From Nocardia acididurans (lineage in GTDB: Bacteria; Actinomycetota; Actinomycetes; Mycobacteriales; Mycobacteriaceae): DNA of 64,000 bases. The notes beneath the pieces are model-generated. The model made no database searches, had not been told where the DNA came from, and worked only from the letters and a program-made list of their open reading frames with translations. This document shows positions 43,523-52,695 of the stretch, piece by piece. Location of the stretch: positions 239,096 through 303,095 of the forward strand of contig NZ_JAERRJ010000013.1 of assembly GCF_016741815.1 (NCBI RefSeq), in the 5' to 3' direction. The position numbers were made by a program, and so were the translations under genes. How positions within the stretch are numbered: the stretch's first letter is position 1; every line of letters starts with the position of its first letter.

Positions 43523-43538
43523 CCCGAACCCGCACCCG

Positions 43539-45101
43539 TCAGTGCTGGCCGTCCCCGCTGGAGATCTCTCCGGCGGGGAGGTGGCGTAGCTTCGCGACTG
43601 CCAGCGCGGACACCGCCAGCGCCGCGACCGCCGCGATGCCGACGATCAGATGCATGCCCTGGACGAAGGATTCGCGCGCGGCCTGGAGGACGGCCTCGCC
43701 CAGCGGTCCGGGTAGGGTCGCCGCGACCTCGACCGCCGCGCCGAGGGTGTCGCGTACGGCTTCCGCGCCCGGAATTCCGTGCGGCAGTGTGTCATCCAGC
43801 CCGCCGCGATAGATGGCGATGCTGATACTGCCCAGGACCGAGATACCCAGTGCCCCACCGAGTTCCGCGGCGGTCTCGGACAAACCCGAGGCGGCTCCGG
43901 CCTGTTCCGGCGGGGCCGAGCCGACGATGAGTTCGGTGGTGATGCCGAACACCGGTGCGAGGCCCAGCGCGATGAGCGAGGACGCGATCACCACCGGCAG
44001 CGGATGACCGTCCACCGGCACCTGCGTCAGCATGGCCAGACCGATCGCGGCCAGGGCCATGGCGGCCCCGATCAGGTAGGCAGGCCGCACGAACCGCACG
44101 ATGTGCGGCGCGGCCTGCGAGCCGATGATGAATCCGAGGCTCGACGGCGCCATCACCAATCCGGCCTTCAGCGGCGACATTCCGAGCACCAGCTGGAAGT
44201 ATTGCGCCACGAACAGGAAATACCCGAACGCCACGAAGATGCCGATCATATTGATGGCCAACGCCGTTCGGAACGTACCGAAGCGGAACAGGCGCAGATC
44301 CAGCATCGGATCGGGCCGGTTCAGCTGCCGTCGCACGAACAGCGCACCCGCCGCGAGACCGACGGTCAGCGCCACCAGCGGCACGATTCCCGCACCATCC
44401 TGGGCGAAGTTCTTCATGGCGAGTACCAGCGAGATCATGGCGACCACACTCAACGCCGCGCTGATCAGATCGAGCCGCCCGGCCTCCTCGTCGCGGAACT
44501 CCGGCAGTACACGCGGCCCGAGCACCAGCAGGAGCACCATCACCGGCACGGCCAGCAGGAACACCGACCCCCACCAGAAGTGTTCGAGCATCAATCCGCC
44601 CAGCACCGGCCCGATCACGCCACCCGCCGAGAACGCCGTCACCCACGCACCGACGGCCAGTGACCGCTGCCGCGCGTCGCGAAACATGTTGAAGATCAAC
44701 GACAGGGTGGAGGGCGCGATGGTGGCACCCGCGATGCCGAGCAGCGCGCGGCACAGAATCAGGGTCTCGGCGGTGGGCGCGAAGGCCGCCAGCACCGACA
44801 CCACGCCGAACAGCACGGCGCCGTACATGAGCAGTTTGCGTCGCCCGATCCGATCCCCGAGTGTGCCCATGGTGATCAGCAGCCCGGCCACCAGGAACCC
44901 GTAGACATCGATGATCCACAGCAGCTGTGAGCTGGTTGGCTGCAGCTGCGCACTGATCTGCGGTACGGCCAGATGCAGCACCGTGAGATCCATGGCGTAC
45001 ACCAGGCATGCGAGCGTGAGTACGCCCAGCCCGATCCATTCCCGTTTGCCGGCGCGCTCATCCAGCGCGTCGGACGGCATGGGTCCGATGGTGGTGGACA
45101 C
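43539..45101 (-). CDS. MFS drug:H+ antiporter, DHA2/EmrB-QacA type
   Basis: 520-residue exporter with 14 predicted transmembrane helices. LAVPQISAQLQPTSSQLLWIIDVY-like helix 1-2 sequence, DRIGRRKLL (motif A) near residue 82, and the motif C-like AGGVIGPVLGG near residue 155 fit the QacA/EmrB group that expels lipophilic or cationic compounds. The substrate is not predictable. It is 179 nt downstream of phzF on the same strand, possibly with its own promoter. Start ATG at 45101 lacks a strong ribosome site; GGAAGGAAATCT is about 9 nt off. Confidence 0.9.
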   Translation of the reverse strand: MSTTIGPMPSDALDERAGKREWIGLGVLTLACLVYAMDLTVLHLAVPQISAQLQPTSSQLLWIIDVYGFLVAGLLITMGTLGDRIGRRKLLMYGAVLFGVVSVLAAFAPTAETLILCRALLGIAGATIAPSTLSLIFNMFRDARQRSLAVGAWVTAFSAGGVIGPVLGGLMLEHFWWGSVFLLAVPVMVLLLVLGPRVLPEFRDEEAGRLDLISAALSVVAMISLVLAMKNFAQDGAGIVPLVALTVGLAAGALFVRRQLNRPDPMLDLRLFRFGTFRTALAINMIGIFVAFGYFLFVAQYFQLVLGMSPLKAGLVMAPSSLGFIIGSQAAPHIVRFVRPAYLIGAAMALAAIGLAMLTQVPVDGHPLPVVIASSLIALGLAPVFGITTELIVGSAPPEQAGAASGLSETAAELGGALGISVLGSISIAIYRGGLDDTLPHGIPGAEAVRDTLGAAVEVAATLPGPLGEAVLQAARESFVQGMHLIVGIAAVAALAVSALAVAKLRHLPAGEISSGDGQH

Positions 45102-45280
45102 GGCAGATTTCCTTCCGATCGGGATGCGGCAACTGCCTGTGTTGACGTCGCGGTGTCCACCATCTCATCGCCCACCGACAAGAAACCGCAATCGAATTTC
45201 GGCTGCCGCCACCCGCCCGGCCACCGCGCCGTCCTCGAATCAGCGAGGTGGGGAAGGGTTTTCGAACACAGACCGGAGGA

Positions 45281-45976
45281 TCAGATGACGACCGGATGGT
45301 CTGCGATTACCCGCCCGCCCAATCGCACCCAGCCGTCGGAATCCCATTCGGTGTAGAGCTGGGAGCCCTGGCCCTGGGTGATGTAGACCCCGCGCTGCAA
45401 CTGGGCGGTGAGTGCGATGGCCGCCGCGCCGGTAGCCTCGTCCTCGGCGATTCCCATGGCGGGGGCGAACATTCGAGTGCGGACGGTGCCGCGCGCCTCG
45501 TCGTTCCAGCCCCAGGCGTAGTGCTGGCCCTCGGGGAAGTCGGCCGGGTCCAGGGTGGCAAGCTCCGCCAGGTCGGAGAATTCGTGGAACTCGAATTTGG
45601 GGGCCCATTCGTAGCGGGCGCGGATCCAGGTGACGCCGTCGGTCAGTGGTGACACCTCGACCGGGCCGGCGGGGACGTCGAGCACCGCGACGGGCTTGCC
45701 GAGCATGGCCAGCCACCAGGCGGTGCCGACGGTGGGGTGTCCGGCGAAGGGGAGTTCCACGGCGGGGGTGTAGATGCGCACGGTGGCGCGGTCGGCGGCG
45801 GGTTCCTCGACCACCACGGTTTCGCTGTATCCGGCGCGGGCGGCGAGGGCCTGATGGTCGACGCCGGTGACGTCGGCGGCGCGGGCGATGCCCAGCGGAT
45901 TGCCGAACCGGCCCGCCGTATCGGTGAACACGCGTACGACTTCGAGCTGAGTGCTATCGCTTTCGGGAGTACCCAT
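45281..45976 (-). CDS. PhzF-family isomerase
   Basis: 231 residues. The catalytic glutamate is in GYSETVVV (Glu about 52), and the second family motif is GHPTVGTA near 80. DEATGAAAIAL near 185 matches the phosphate- or carboxylate-binding loop. PhzF enzymes catalyse proton-transfer isomerisations; only some act in phenazine synthesis, and no phenazine genes are here. It is shorter than the usual 260-290 residues. The start ATG at 45976 lies 21 nt after the HNH gene, so the two may be co-transcribed. Confidence 0.88.
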   Translation of the reverse strand: MGTPESDSTQLEVVRVFTDTAGRFGNPLGIARAADVTGVDHQALAARAGYSETVVVEEPAADRATVRIYTPAVELPFAGHPTVGTAWWLAMLGKPVAVLDVPAGPVEVSPLTDGVTWIRARYEWAPKFEFHEFSDLAELATLDPADFPEGQHYAWGWNDEARGTVRTRMFAPAMGIAEDEATGAAAIALTAQLQRGVYITQGQGSQLYTEWDSDGWVRLGGRVIADHPVVI

Positions 45977-45997
45977 GAACGCCGAGCTTACCGATGG

Positions 45998-46744
45998 TTA
46001 CCGCGCGGCGGGAGGGGTGCATCGGTCCAGCATGTCGGTCAGAGCGGTCTTTTCGGTGGGCTGGACGGTCAGATCCCAGCGCGCTTTCACCGCTATCCAG
46101 CGGCGGGCGTAATCACACCAGTACGATTCGTGAGGCTTCCACTGATCCGGGGTTTTCGAGCCCTTGTCCTGATTTGCCTGCTTCTCCACGGCCAGCAGGT
46201 TCCCCACATCGTTGGCGAACTGCTCGCGCCGCCCGGCGTCCCATTCCGAGGCCCCGGACCGCCACGCGTCACCGAGTGCGACCACATGATCGAGTTCGAT
46301 GCCGGAGGCGTGGAACCGGTTGTAGGGCAGCCGCGCCCCGGTGTAGGGATCGTGCAGCACCCCGGACAACACCATGCACGAATTACTGTCTGCCAGACGC
46401 ACTTCCGTGAGATCACGCTTCATGACCGTCTCCCGCGCGGTGCATCCGCCGGACAGTACGGGCTCGCCGCCGTGGCCCGACCAGCCCGACCCGAAGGCAT
46501 TGCGGTCGTAGGATTCCCAGTTGCGATTCCAGGCGACGCGCAGCCGATCCAGCTCGCCTCGCGCCCCCACCGCGTCCGGTACGACCGTCCCGGTCGAGTC
46601 GGAGGTGGGCGCTGCCGCGGTGTCGGCGTCCTGCCGGTTGAGCCAGAGGGCCGACCCGGCCGCGGCAGCCGCCGCGAGCACGACGGCGGTGGCGAAGAAC
46701 TTGCGCCGGCGGCGCCGGCCGGTGGTCCGGGATCGCGGGGGCAT
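45998..46744 (-). CDS. Secreted HNH nuclease, DUF1524-like
   Basis: 248 residues. An Arg-rich start is followed by a hydrophobic helix (about 17-35) that anchors or exports the protein. The nuclease motif is ELDHVVALGDAW near residue 165, followed by N-D-V-G-N-L-L-A-V and NQDKGS, the classic D-H...N...N pattern of DUF1524/GmrSD-C HNH domains. Cysteines at GGCTAR, NSCMVL, WCDYA and DRCTP suggest disulfides outside the cell. It probably degrades extracellular DNA. ATG at 46744 is chosen because the signal helix follows; a longer frame to 46825 is less likely. Confidence 0.85.
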   Translation of the reverse strand: MPPRSRTTGRRRRRKFFATAVVLAAAAAAGSALWLNRQDADTAAAPTSDSTGTVVPDAVGARGELDRLRVAWNRNWESYDRNAFGSGWSGHGGEPVLSGGCTARETVMKRDLTEVRLADSNSCMVLSGVLHDPYTGARLPYNRFHASGIELDHVVALGDAWRSGASEWDAGRREQFANDVGNLLAVEKQANQDKGSKTPDQWKPHESYWCDYARRWIAVKARWDLTVQPTEKTALTDMLDRCTPPAAR

Positions 46745-46853
46745 GCCGCGCAGTCTATGGCTCGATCCGAATCCTCCCGATGAACGTTGCAGACCGGTGA
46801 CCCGATTGCAGCTATCTGGTGGCAAATCTGGAGCGAGTGTTCACCGGAACGCC

Positions 46854-46890
46854 GAAAGGGCTGTGTACCGGTCGGGTACACAGCCCTTTC
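46854..46890 (-). terminator. Perfect 16-bp hairpin downstream of ahpD
   Basis: GAAAGGGCTGTGTACC (46854-46869) and GGTACACAGCCCTTTC (46875-46890) are exact inverted copies with a 5-nt loop, 27 nt after the ahpD stop. There is no T-run, but the stem is very stable. It would end the leftward ahpC-ahpD transcript before the HNH gene. Confidence 0.8.
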
Positions 46891-46917
46891 AGCTGTCGGA
46901 GGGAAAGACCCCGCGGA

Positions 46918-47457
46918 TCAGACCGACGCGGTGGCCAGCGCCTCGGTGGACGCCACGGCCTGGCCGACACCGGCCACGATCGCGGCGGCCCGCAGCGATT
47001 CGAAGATCACCTCGCGCGACACGCCCGCCTCGCGCAGCGTGTTCTCGTGCGCCTCCAGGCAGTGCTGGCAGCCGTTGATCGAGGAGACCGCGAACGACCA
47101 CAGCTCGAAATCGGCCTTGTCCACGCCCGGGTTGCCGATGATCTGCATGCGCAGACCGGCGCGCAGGTCGTCGTACTTACCCTCGAGGAACGCCTTGCCA
47201 CGGTAGAACACATTGTTCATGCCCATGATCGAGGCGGCGCCCAGGGCGGCGTTGTACGCCTCGGCCGACAGCACATCGGCCGCTTCCTCGGCGATCTCGC
47301 GCAGCGTGGTGGCCGACCGGGTGGCGGCAGCCGAGGCCAGCAGGGTGCCCCACAGCTGCTGCTCGTTCAGCACGGTGGTGCGCGCGATCGAGGACAGGTT
47401 GAGCTTCAGATCCTTGGCGTACTCCGGCAGGGAGTTCTTCAGGTTCTCGACAGACAA
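46918..47457 (-). CDS. ahpD: Alkyl hydroperoxide reductase AhpD
   Basis: 179 residues and closely like M. tuberculosis AhpD, which reduces AhpC in place of AhpF. All four functional residues are present at the same numbers: Glu118, Cys130, Cys133 and His137 (ELW, NGCQHC, EAH). The start is TTG at 47457, inferred because AAGGAG lies 8 nt upstream and the homologous N-terminus (SVENLKNSLPEYAKD) begins there; no ATG or GTG fits. It follows ahpC by 28 nt and is ended by a strong hairpin. Confidence 0.95.
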   Translation of the reverse strand: MSVENLKNSLPEYAKDLKLNLSSIARTTVLNEQQLWGTLLASAAATRSATTLREIAEEAADVLSAEAYNAALGAASIMGMNNVFYRGKAFLEGKYDDLRAGLRMQIIGNPGVDKADFELWSFAVSSINGCQHCLEAHENTLREAGVSREVIFESLRAAAIVAGVGQAVASTEALATASV

Positions 47458-47485
47458 AGCGAAACAGCTCCTTCTAGAAAGCGAC

Positions 47486-48073
47486 TCAGACCGAGGCCGA
47501 CAGCAGTTCGCCGGCGTTGATGGTCGGGTCGCCCTTCTTCCAGTTGCAGGCGCACAGCTCGTCGGACTGCAGGGCGTCGAGCACCCGCAGCACCTCGTCG
47601 ACATTGCGGCCGACGGAACCGGCGGTCACGGACACGAACTGGATCTCGTTGTTCGGGTCGATGATGAAGGTGGCGCGGTCGGCGACGCCGTCGGCGTTGA
47701 GAACGCCGGTGGCAGCGGCCAATTCACGCTTCAGATCGCTCAGCATGGGGAAGGGGAGGGTCTTCAGATCCTCGTGCTGGGCACGCCACTGGAAGTGCAC
47801 GAACTCGTTGTCGACAGACGCACCCAGCACCTGCGCGTCACGATCGGCGAACTCCTCGTTCAGCTTGCCGAAGGCGGCGATCTCGGTCGGGCACACGAAG
47901 GTGAAGTCCTTCGGCCAGAAGAAGACGATGCGCCACTTGCCGGCGTAGTCGTCGCTCGAGATCTGGGTGAAGTAGTCGTCGGGCTGCTGCGCGTTCACCT
48001 GCGAAAGGTCACCGCCGATAACAGCCTTGAGGTTGTAGGCGGGGAACTGGTCGCCGATGGTCAGCAGGGGCAT
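47486..48073 (-). CDS. ahpC: Alkyl hydroperoxide reductase AhpC
   Basis: 195-residue 2-Cys peroxiredoxin. The peroxidatic cysteine is Cys61 in FVCPTE and the resolving cysteines are in ELCACNW near 174-176, as in M. tuberculosis AhpC. It removes hydrogen peroxide, organic peroxides and peroxynitrite in the cytosol, with electrons from AhpD. ATG at 48073 has AGAGGAG upstream. The gene is divergent from oxyR across 108 nt and followed by ahpD, the standard peroxide-response module. Confidence 0.97.
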   Translation of the reverse strand: MPLLTIGDQFPAYNLKAVIGGDLSQVNAQQPDDYFTQISSDDYAGKWRIVFFWPKDFTFVCPTEIAAFGKLNEEFADRDAQVLGASVDNEFVHFQWRAQHEDLKTLPFPMLSDLKRELAAATGVLNADGVADRATFIIDPNNEIQFVSVTAGSVGRNVDEVLRVLDALQSDELCACNWKKGDPTINAGELLSASV

Positions 48074-48202
48074 GCTTGCTCCTCTTTCGTAGTCGATTCG
48101 ATCGTGTCGTGACTCTCGCGAACGATCTTGCCCAAACCTCGATAAAAGGTAAAGGTGATCGGTCGCACTATACTGATAGGCGTGACTGATCAAACTTATC
48201 AG
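48074..48202. promoter_or_regulatory. oxyR-ahpC divergent promoter with inverted repeat
   Basis: The 108-nt gap between ahpC and oxyR is A/T-rich in the middle (GATAAAAGGTAAAGGTG around 48140). CTGATA (48173-48178) and TATCAG (48197-48202) form an inverted repeat that spans the oxyR GTG start, resembling the CTTATC/GATAAG-type sites described for mycobacterial OxyR. It probably mediates OxyR control of ahpC and its own gene. Confidence 0.55.
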
Positions 48203-49090
48203 CCAACCCTGTCGCAGCTGCGTGCGTTCGTGGCGATCGCGGAATATCGCCATTTCGGAACGGCCGCAGCGCGGTTGAGCGTGAGCCAGCCCACGTTATC
48301 GCAGGCTCTGGCATCACTGGAAAACGGGCTCGGGCTGCAGCTGATCGAACGCAGTACGCGGCGGGTGCTGGTCACGCCCGCCGGTAAACGGCTGCTGCCC
48401 CAGGCCATGGCGACGCTCGAGGCGGCGGATCGATTCGTCGCCTCGGCGGCGGGTTCCGGACTCGGTGGCACGCTGCGCATGGGCATCATCCCGACGGTAG
48501 CCCCGTATGTGCTGCCCGCGCTGTTGCCCGAATTACGCCGGGAACTGCCGAGTTTGGTGCCACATGTGATCGAGGATCAGACGACGCGGCTGCTGGACGG
48601 GCTGCGGTCGGGCGTGCTGGACGTGGCGCTGCTGGCGCTGCCCACCGATGCCTCCGGTCTGGTCGAGATTCCCCTGTACACCGAGGAATTCGTGCTGGTG
48701 GTGCCGCGCGGGCACGAATTCGCCGGGCGCAGGGACCTGTCCGCCCGCGACCTCGACAGTCTCCCGCTGCTGCTCCTCGACGAGGGGCACTGCCTGCGCG
48801 ATCAGACGCTGGATCTGTGCCGTTCGAACGACGCGCACCCCGGCACGGTCGGGGACACCCGTGCGGCATCACTGGCCACGGTGGTGCAGTGCGTGGCAGG
48901 CGATCTCGGCGTGACGCTCATCCCCGAGATGGCGGTGGCCTCCGAAACCTCGCGCGGCACACTGGATATCGCCCGCTTCGCCGCGCCCGCGCCGGGGCGC
49001 ACGCTCGGGCTGGCCTTCCGCGCCTCCACCGCGCGCACCGAGGACTACGAACACCTCGCGGGGATCATCCGCGCGCTGCGGCCGGTGTGA
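48182..49090 (+). CDS. oxyR: LysR-type peroxide sensor OxyR
   Basis: 302 residues. The N-terminal winged helix (about 7-65) has LSVSQPTLSQALASLE as the recognition region, and the effector domain carries two cysteines in DEGHCLRDQTLDLC (about 203 and 212), as in other actinobacterial OxyR proteins. On oxidation by peroxide it would activate ahpC. GTG at 48182 is chosen because the homologous start (TDQTYQPTLSQLRAF) follows at once. Unlike in the M. tuberculosis complex, where this gene is decayed, it is intact here. Confidence 0.93.
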   Translation: MTDQTYQPTLSQLRAFVAIAEYRHFGTAAARLSVSQPTLSQALASLENGLGLQLIERSTRRVLVTPAGKRLLPQAMATLEAADRFVASAAGSGLGGTLRMGIIPTVAPYVLPALLPELRRELPSLVPHVIEDQTTRLLDGLRSGVLDVALLALPTDASGLVEIPLYTEEFVLVVPRGHEFAGRRDLSARDLDSLPLLLLDEGHCLRDQTLDLCRSNDAHPGTVGDTRAASLATVVQCVAGDLGVTLIPEMAVASETSRGTLDIARFAAPAPGRTLGLAFRASTARTEDYEHLAGIIRALRPV

Positions 49091-49136
49091 CCGGGCTCGG
49101 TTGCGGCATACCGTCCGCTCTGGAACCCTCGGGCCG

Positions 49137-49910
49137 GTGCGGATTCATCACCTGAATTGCGGAACCATGCGGGGCCTGGTCGATCACTGCCTGCTGATCG
49201 AAACCCAGAACGAACTCGTGCTCGTCGACACCGGATTCGGGGTGGAGACGGTCCGCAATCCTGGGAAGATGCTGGGCCCTACGCGATTCACGCTCGGCGC
49301 GAAGCTGGCCGAATCCGAGACCGCGATCCGGCAGATCCAGGCGCTGGGCCACGATCCGCGCGATGTCCGGCACATCATCCTCACGCATCTGGATGTGGAC
49401 CACTGCGGCGGACTCTCGGATTTCCCGGAGGCCACGGTGCATGTGCACGGGCCGGAGTTCCGGGCCGCCACCGCGACGCCCACCTTCTCCGAGAAGCTGC
49501 GCTACCGCGCCGCGAACTGGTCGCACGGGCCGAAGTGGATGGTGAACGAGGTCGAGGGCGGCGAGGACTGGTTCGGCTTCCGCGCGGTGCGCGGGCTCGA
49601 GGGCCTGCCCCCGGAGATCCTGGTGGTGCCGTTGGCCGGACACACCCGCGGGCACGCCGGGGTCGCGATCGATACCGGCGCGGGCTGGCTACTACACGCC
49701 GGAGACTCGTATTTCGTGGAGAGTTCGATTCATCCGGAAACCCCTGTGACGCCGTTCTTCTGGAAGATGTACGAGACCGGATCGGTGCTGGGCGAGGCGT
49801 ACCGGGAGAACCAGAAGCGGTTGCGCGAACTGCAGCGGCTGCACGGACATCAGGTGACAATCATCAATTCCCATGACGCGGTGGTGTTCGCGCGGGCGGC
49901 GGGGTTGTGA
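49137..49910 (+). CDS. Metallo-beta-lactamase-fold hydrolase
   Basis: 257 residues. The zinc site motif THLDVDHCGG near residue 84 is followed by AGHTRGH and HAGDS, giving the five or six expected ligands. The family is often called AttM-like or lactonase-like, but N-acyl-homoserine lactone activity cannot be claimed. A bulky insert with WSHGPKWMV and the long C-terminal helix with ENQKRLRELQRL are typical. GTG at 49137 is chosen as the first start giving a normal N-terminus; a TTG at 49101 is possible. Its stop overlaps the next gene in GTGA. Confidence 0.85.
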   Translation: MRIHHLNCGTMRGLVDHCLLIETQNELVLVDTGFGVETVRNPGKMLGPTRFTLGAKLAESETAIRQIQALGHDPRDVRHIILTHLDVDHCGGLSDFPEATVHVHGPEFRAATATPTFSEKLRYRAANWSHGPKWMVNEVEGGEDWFGFRAVRGLEGLPPEILVVPLAGHTRGHAGVAIDTGAGWLLHAGDSYFVESSIHPETPVTPFFWKMYETGSVLGEAYRENQKRLRELQRLHGHQVTIINSHDAVVFARAAGL

Positions 49911-50377
49911 GCGCGGCACGGCGGTGGGGGAGGCGGCGGCTGCTGCCCGCGGCGGGTGATCCGCTGTTCGTGTACGGAACCCTGCAGTATCCCGAGGTGC
50001 TGAACGAATTGATCGGCCGCACACCGGAACTCGAACCCGCACAGGTGTCCGGGCGGCGGGCCGCGGCGCTGCCCGACCGGGTGTACCCGGGACTGGTCAC
50101 CGCGACCGGCGCTGTCACGCACGGGTTTCTGCTGCGCGGGCTCACCGCCGGGGAGTGGCAGGTACTCGACGCCTTCGAGGACGATGAATACGACCTGACT
50201 CCCGTCTCGGCGCACGCGGGGGAGTGCGAGGTGTACGCGTGGACCTACACGTGGAAAGCCGAAGCACTGGAGCAGGATTGGTCGGTGCCGGTCTTCACCG
50301 CCGATCACCTGCCCTACTACGCCGCCAAATGCGCTGCGTGGCGGCGGGAACTGGTCTTGCTCACCGGGACTGTATGA
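49907..50377 (+). CDS. Gamma-glutamylcyclotransferase-like (AIG2-type) protein
   Basis: 156 residues. FVYGTLQYPEVL near 21-32 is the glutamyl-binding YGTL motif, and the acidic catalytic position is in DAFEDDEYD near 90. The fold would cleave gamma-glutamyl amines or remain non-catalytic; actual activity is unknown. The GTG start overlaps the preceding hydrolase stop, so the two genes are translationally coupled and may share a pathway in small-molecule or lactam turnover. The basic 12-residue N-terminal leader may be an artefact of start choice. Confidence 0.85.
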   Translation: MSAARRWGRRRLLPAAGDPLFVYGTLQYPEVLNELIGRTPELEPAQVSGRRAAALPDRVYPGLVTATGAVTHGFLLRGLTAGEWQVLDAFEDDEYDLTPVSAHAGECEVYAWTYTWKAEALEQDWSVPVFTADHLPYYAAKCAAWRRELVLLTGTV

Positions 50378-50411
50378 CGCGCGCCACATCCGTGCGGTAG
50401 ATGTTGAGGGC

Positions 50412-51994
50412 ATGGATACTCCAGGCATCGTCGCCGGCGCTCGCAGCCAATCCCTCGGAGATCTGTTGCGGCGCAGCGCCGCGCGGACCCCGTCCAAGAC
50501 GGCGCTGGTCTGGCGGGAGCGGCGCGAATCCTTCGCCGAACTGGACGCGGCGGTCAACCGGGTGGCGCACAGTCTCGCCGATCGCGGTGTGGCACAGGGC
50601 GATCGGATCGCGCTCTACACCCACAACTGCCGGGAATTCGTGCTGGCGTACTTCGCGCTCGCGCGGCTGGGCGCCATCTCCGTGCCCATCAACTTCACGC
50701 TCACCGCCGACGAGGTCGCCTATATCCTGCGCCATTCCGGTGCCAGCGGCCTGATCGCCGAGGACGCGCTCACCGCCGAAGTCGAAGCGGCGCTGAAACA
50801 GCTGAACGCCAACGACTTCCGCGTACTGGGCTGGATCGGCCTGAACGGCCTGCCGATCACCACAGGCTGGGAGGACGTGTCGGCCTGGGAAACCCACGCC
50901 GATGCCACCGCACCCGGCGTCCCGGTGGGCGGCGACGACCCCATCCAGATCATGTACACCTCCGGCACCGAATCGCGCCCCAAGGGCGCGGTCCTGTCCA
51001 GCAGCGCCCTGATCGCCCAGTACGTGAGCACCATCGTCGACGGCCGCATGACCGCCGACGACATCGAAGTGCACGCCCTCCCGCTCTACCACTGCGCTCA
51101 ACTGCACTGTTTCCTCACCCCCGACCTCTACCTCGGCGCCACCAGCATCCTGCTCCCCACCCCCGACCCGGCCACCCTGTTGCGCACCATCGAAACCGAG
51201 CGCGCCACAAAGCTTTTCTGCCCGCCCACGGTCTGGGTCTCCCTGCTCCGCCACCCCGACTTCGACTCCTACGACCTGTCCTCCCTGCGCAAGGGCTACT
51301 ACGGCGCGAGCATCATGCCCGTCGAAGTCCTGCACGAACTCTCCGCCCGCCTCCCCGGCGTAGCCCTCACCAACTTCTACGGCCAGACCGAATTGGCCCC
51401 ACTGGCAACGGTTCTCGCCCCGAAGACCAGCTCACCAAACCCGGCTCCGCGGGTCGCCCGGCCCTCAATGTCGAAACCCGCGTGGTCGACGACGAGGGCG
51501 TGCCGGTGCCCCCCGGCACGGTCGGCGAAATCGTGCACCGCTCCCCGCAGGCCATGCTCGGCTACTGGAACGACCCGGAGAAAACCGCGGAAGCCTTCCG
51601 CGAAGGCTGGTTCCACAGCGGCGACCTCGGCGTCCTGGACGCCGACGGCTACCTCACCATCGTCGACCGCAAGAAGGACATGATCAAAACCGGCGGCGAG
51701 AACGTGGCCAGCCGCGAGGTCGAGGAAATCCTCTACCGACACCCCGAGATCTCCGAAGCCGCTGTGGTGGGCATCCCGCACCCGCACTGGATCGAAGCCG
51801 TCGCAGCCGTCGTCGTTCCCCGCGCCGGTACGGCACCGGCCGTGGAATCCATTGTTGCCCACTGCAAACAGCACCTGGCCGGATACAAGGTCCCCAAATA
51901 CATCGCCTTCGCCGTAGCGCTCCCCAAGAACCCGAGCGGCAAAATCCTCAAACGCGAACTCCGCACGGAATACGCGACTCTCGCCGAGCAGTAA
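50412..51994 (+). pseudogene. Fatty-acyl-CoA ligase (FadD-like) interrupted by a frameshift
   Basis: Two frames together encode one AMP-forming acyl-CoA ligase of about 527 residues. The first part (50412 to about 51421) carries the AMP motif YTSGTESRPKG near residue 180, LYHCAQLH and YGQTE near 328. A -1 shift occurs at CCCCGAAG near 51418-51424; adding one G restores VLAPEDQL and continues to GWFHSGDLG, KKDMIKTGGENV and the catalytic lysine in NPSGKILKR near the end. Left as is, the first frame runs out of family homology and stops at 51683. It may be a recent pseudogene, programmed slippage (no slippery motif seen), or a sequencing error in a G/C run. Start ATG at 50412 has TGAGGG upstream. 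Confidence 0.85.
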
Positions 51995-51995
51995 C

Positions 51996-52433
51996 TCACG
52001 CGATCTCATCCACATGCGCGATATTCGCGCGATCGCCGGGGTCGGTACTGGCGGCCCCGGCGAACCACGCATCCAATATCTCGCCTAACTGCGCCCGCGA
52101 GGTCAGCCGCAAACTCAACGCCAGCACATTGGCGTCATTCCACTTCCGCGCCCCCTCAGCGGAATACGCGTCCACGCACAACGCCGCCCGCACCCCCGCC
52201 ACCTTATTGGCCGCGATCGAGGCCCCCGTCCCCGTCCAACAGCACACGACAGCCTGATCCGCCCGCCCCTCGGCCACATCCCGCGCGGCAGCCTCACTGG
52301 CCCACGCCCAGTCGTCTCGCTCCTCCGCCTGCAGGGCGCCGTGTACGACTACCTCATGGCCGCGTTCCCGCAGCTCTTCGACCACCACATTCGCAACGCC
52401 CGTGATTTCATCCGCCGCCACCGAAATCCGCAT
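51996..52433 (-). CDS. RpiB/LacA/B-family sugar-phosphate isomerase
   Basis: 145 residues of the RpiB fold. The MRISVAAD start, GHEVVVHGAL and VVCCWTGTGASIAANK with the active-site cysteines near 76-77 match the actinobacterial branch of ribose-5-phosphate isomerase B-like proteins, whose substrates may be other aldose or ketose phosphates. KWNDANVLALSLRL and a final HVDE end the protein. ATG at 52433 is preferred from homology, though the frame is open to GTG at 52685, which would add 84 residues of unknown, helical, charged sequence. It is convergent with the FadD remnant, 1 nt apart. Confidence 0.82.
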   Translation of the reverse strand: MRISVAADEITGVANVVVEELRERGHEVVVHGALQAEERDDWAWASEAAARDVAEGRADQAVVCCWTGTGASIAANKVAGVRAALCVDAYSAEGARKWNDANVLALSLRLTSRAQLGEILDAWFAGAASTDPGDRANIAHVDEIA

Positions 52434-52685
52434 GAGTCGATTGTGTCCCACCCGCGCGCCGGAACCGACGCTGCCGGGCCGAGGCGCGACGTCCGCCGCC
52501 CCGGACTTCTTCGCCACTTCTTCCGCACGCCGCAGAGCGGCCCACTGTGCCAGCGCGTCGTCGGCGAATGTCGAAACCATTTCGCTGAAGACTTTTCGCT
52601 GTTCCGGGCTGAGGCCGGCACGCCCTTCTGCCTCGAGGATCCGGAATATCTCGGTGCGGTACCTGCTGTTCGGTTGATCGGTCAC
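52434..52685 (-). other. Open N-terminal extension upstream of the isomerase
   Basis: This segment is in frame with the isomerase and has no stop. It encodes a charged helical stretch (RTEIFRILEAEGRAGLSPEQRKVF and ALAQWAALRRAEEVAKK) that is not seen in RpiB-like proteins I know. It may be a fused domain, a separate unrecognised protein with a lost stop, or noncoding. Ribosome sites before both candidate starts are weak. Confidence 0.4.
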
Positions 52686-52695
52686 CGGCCCGCCG

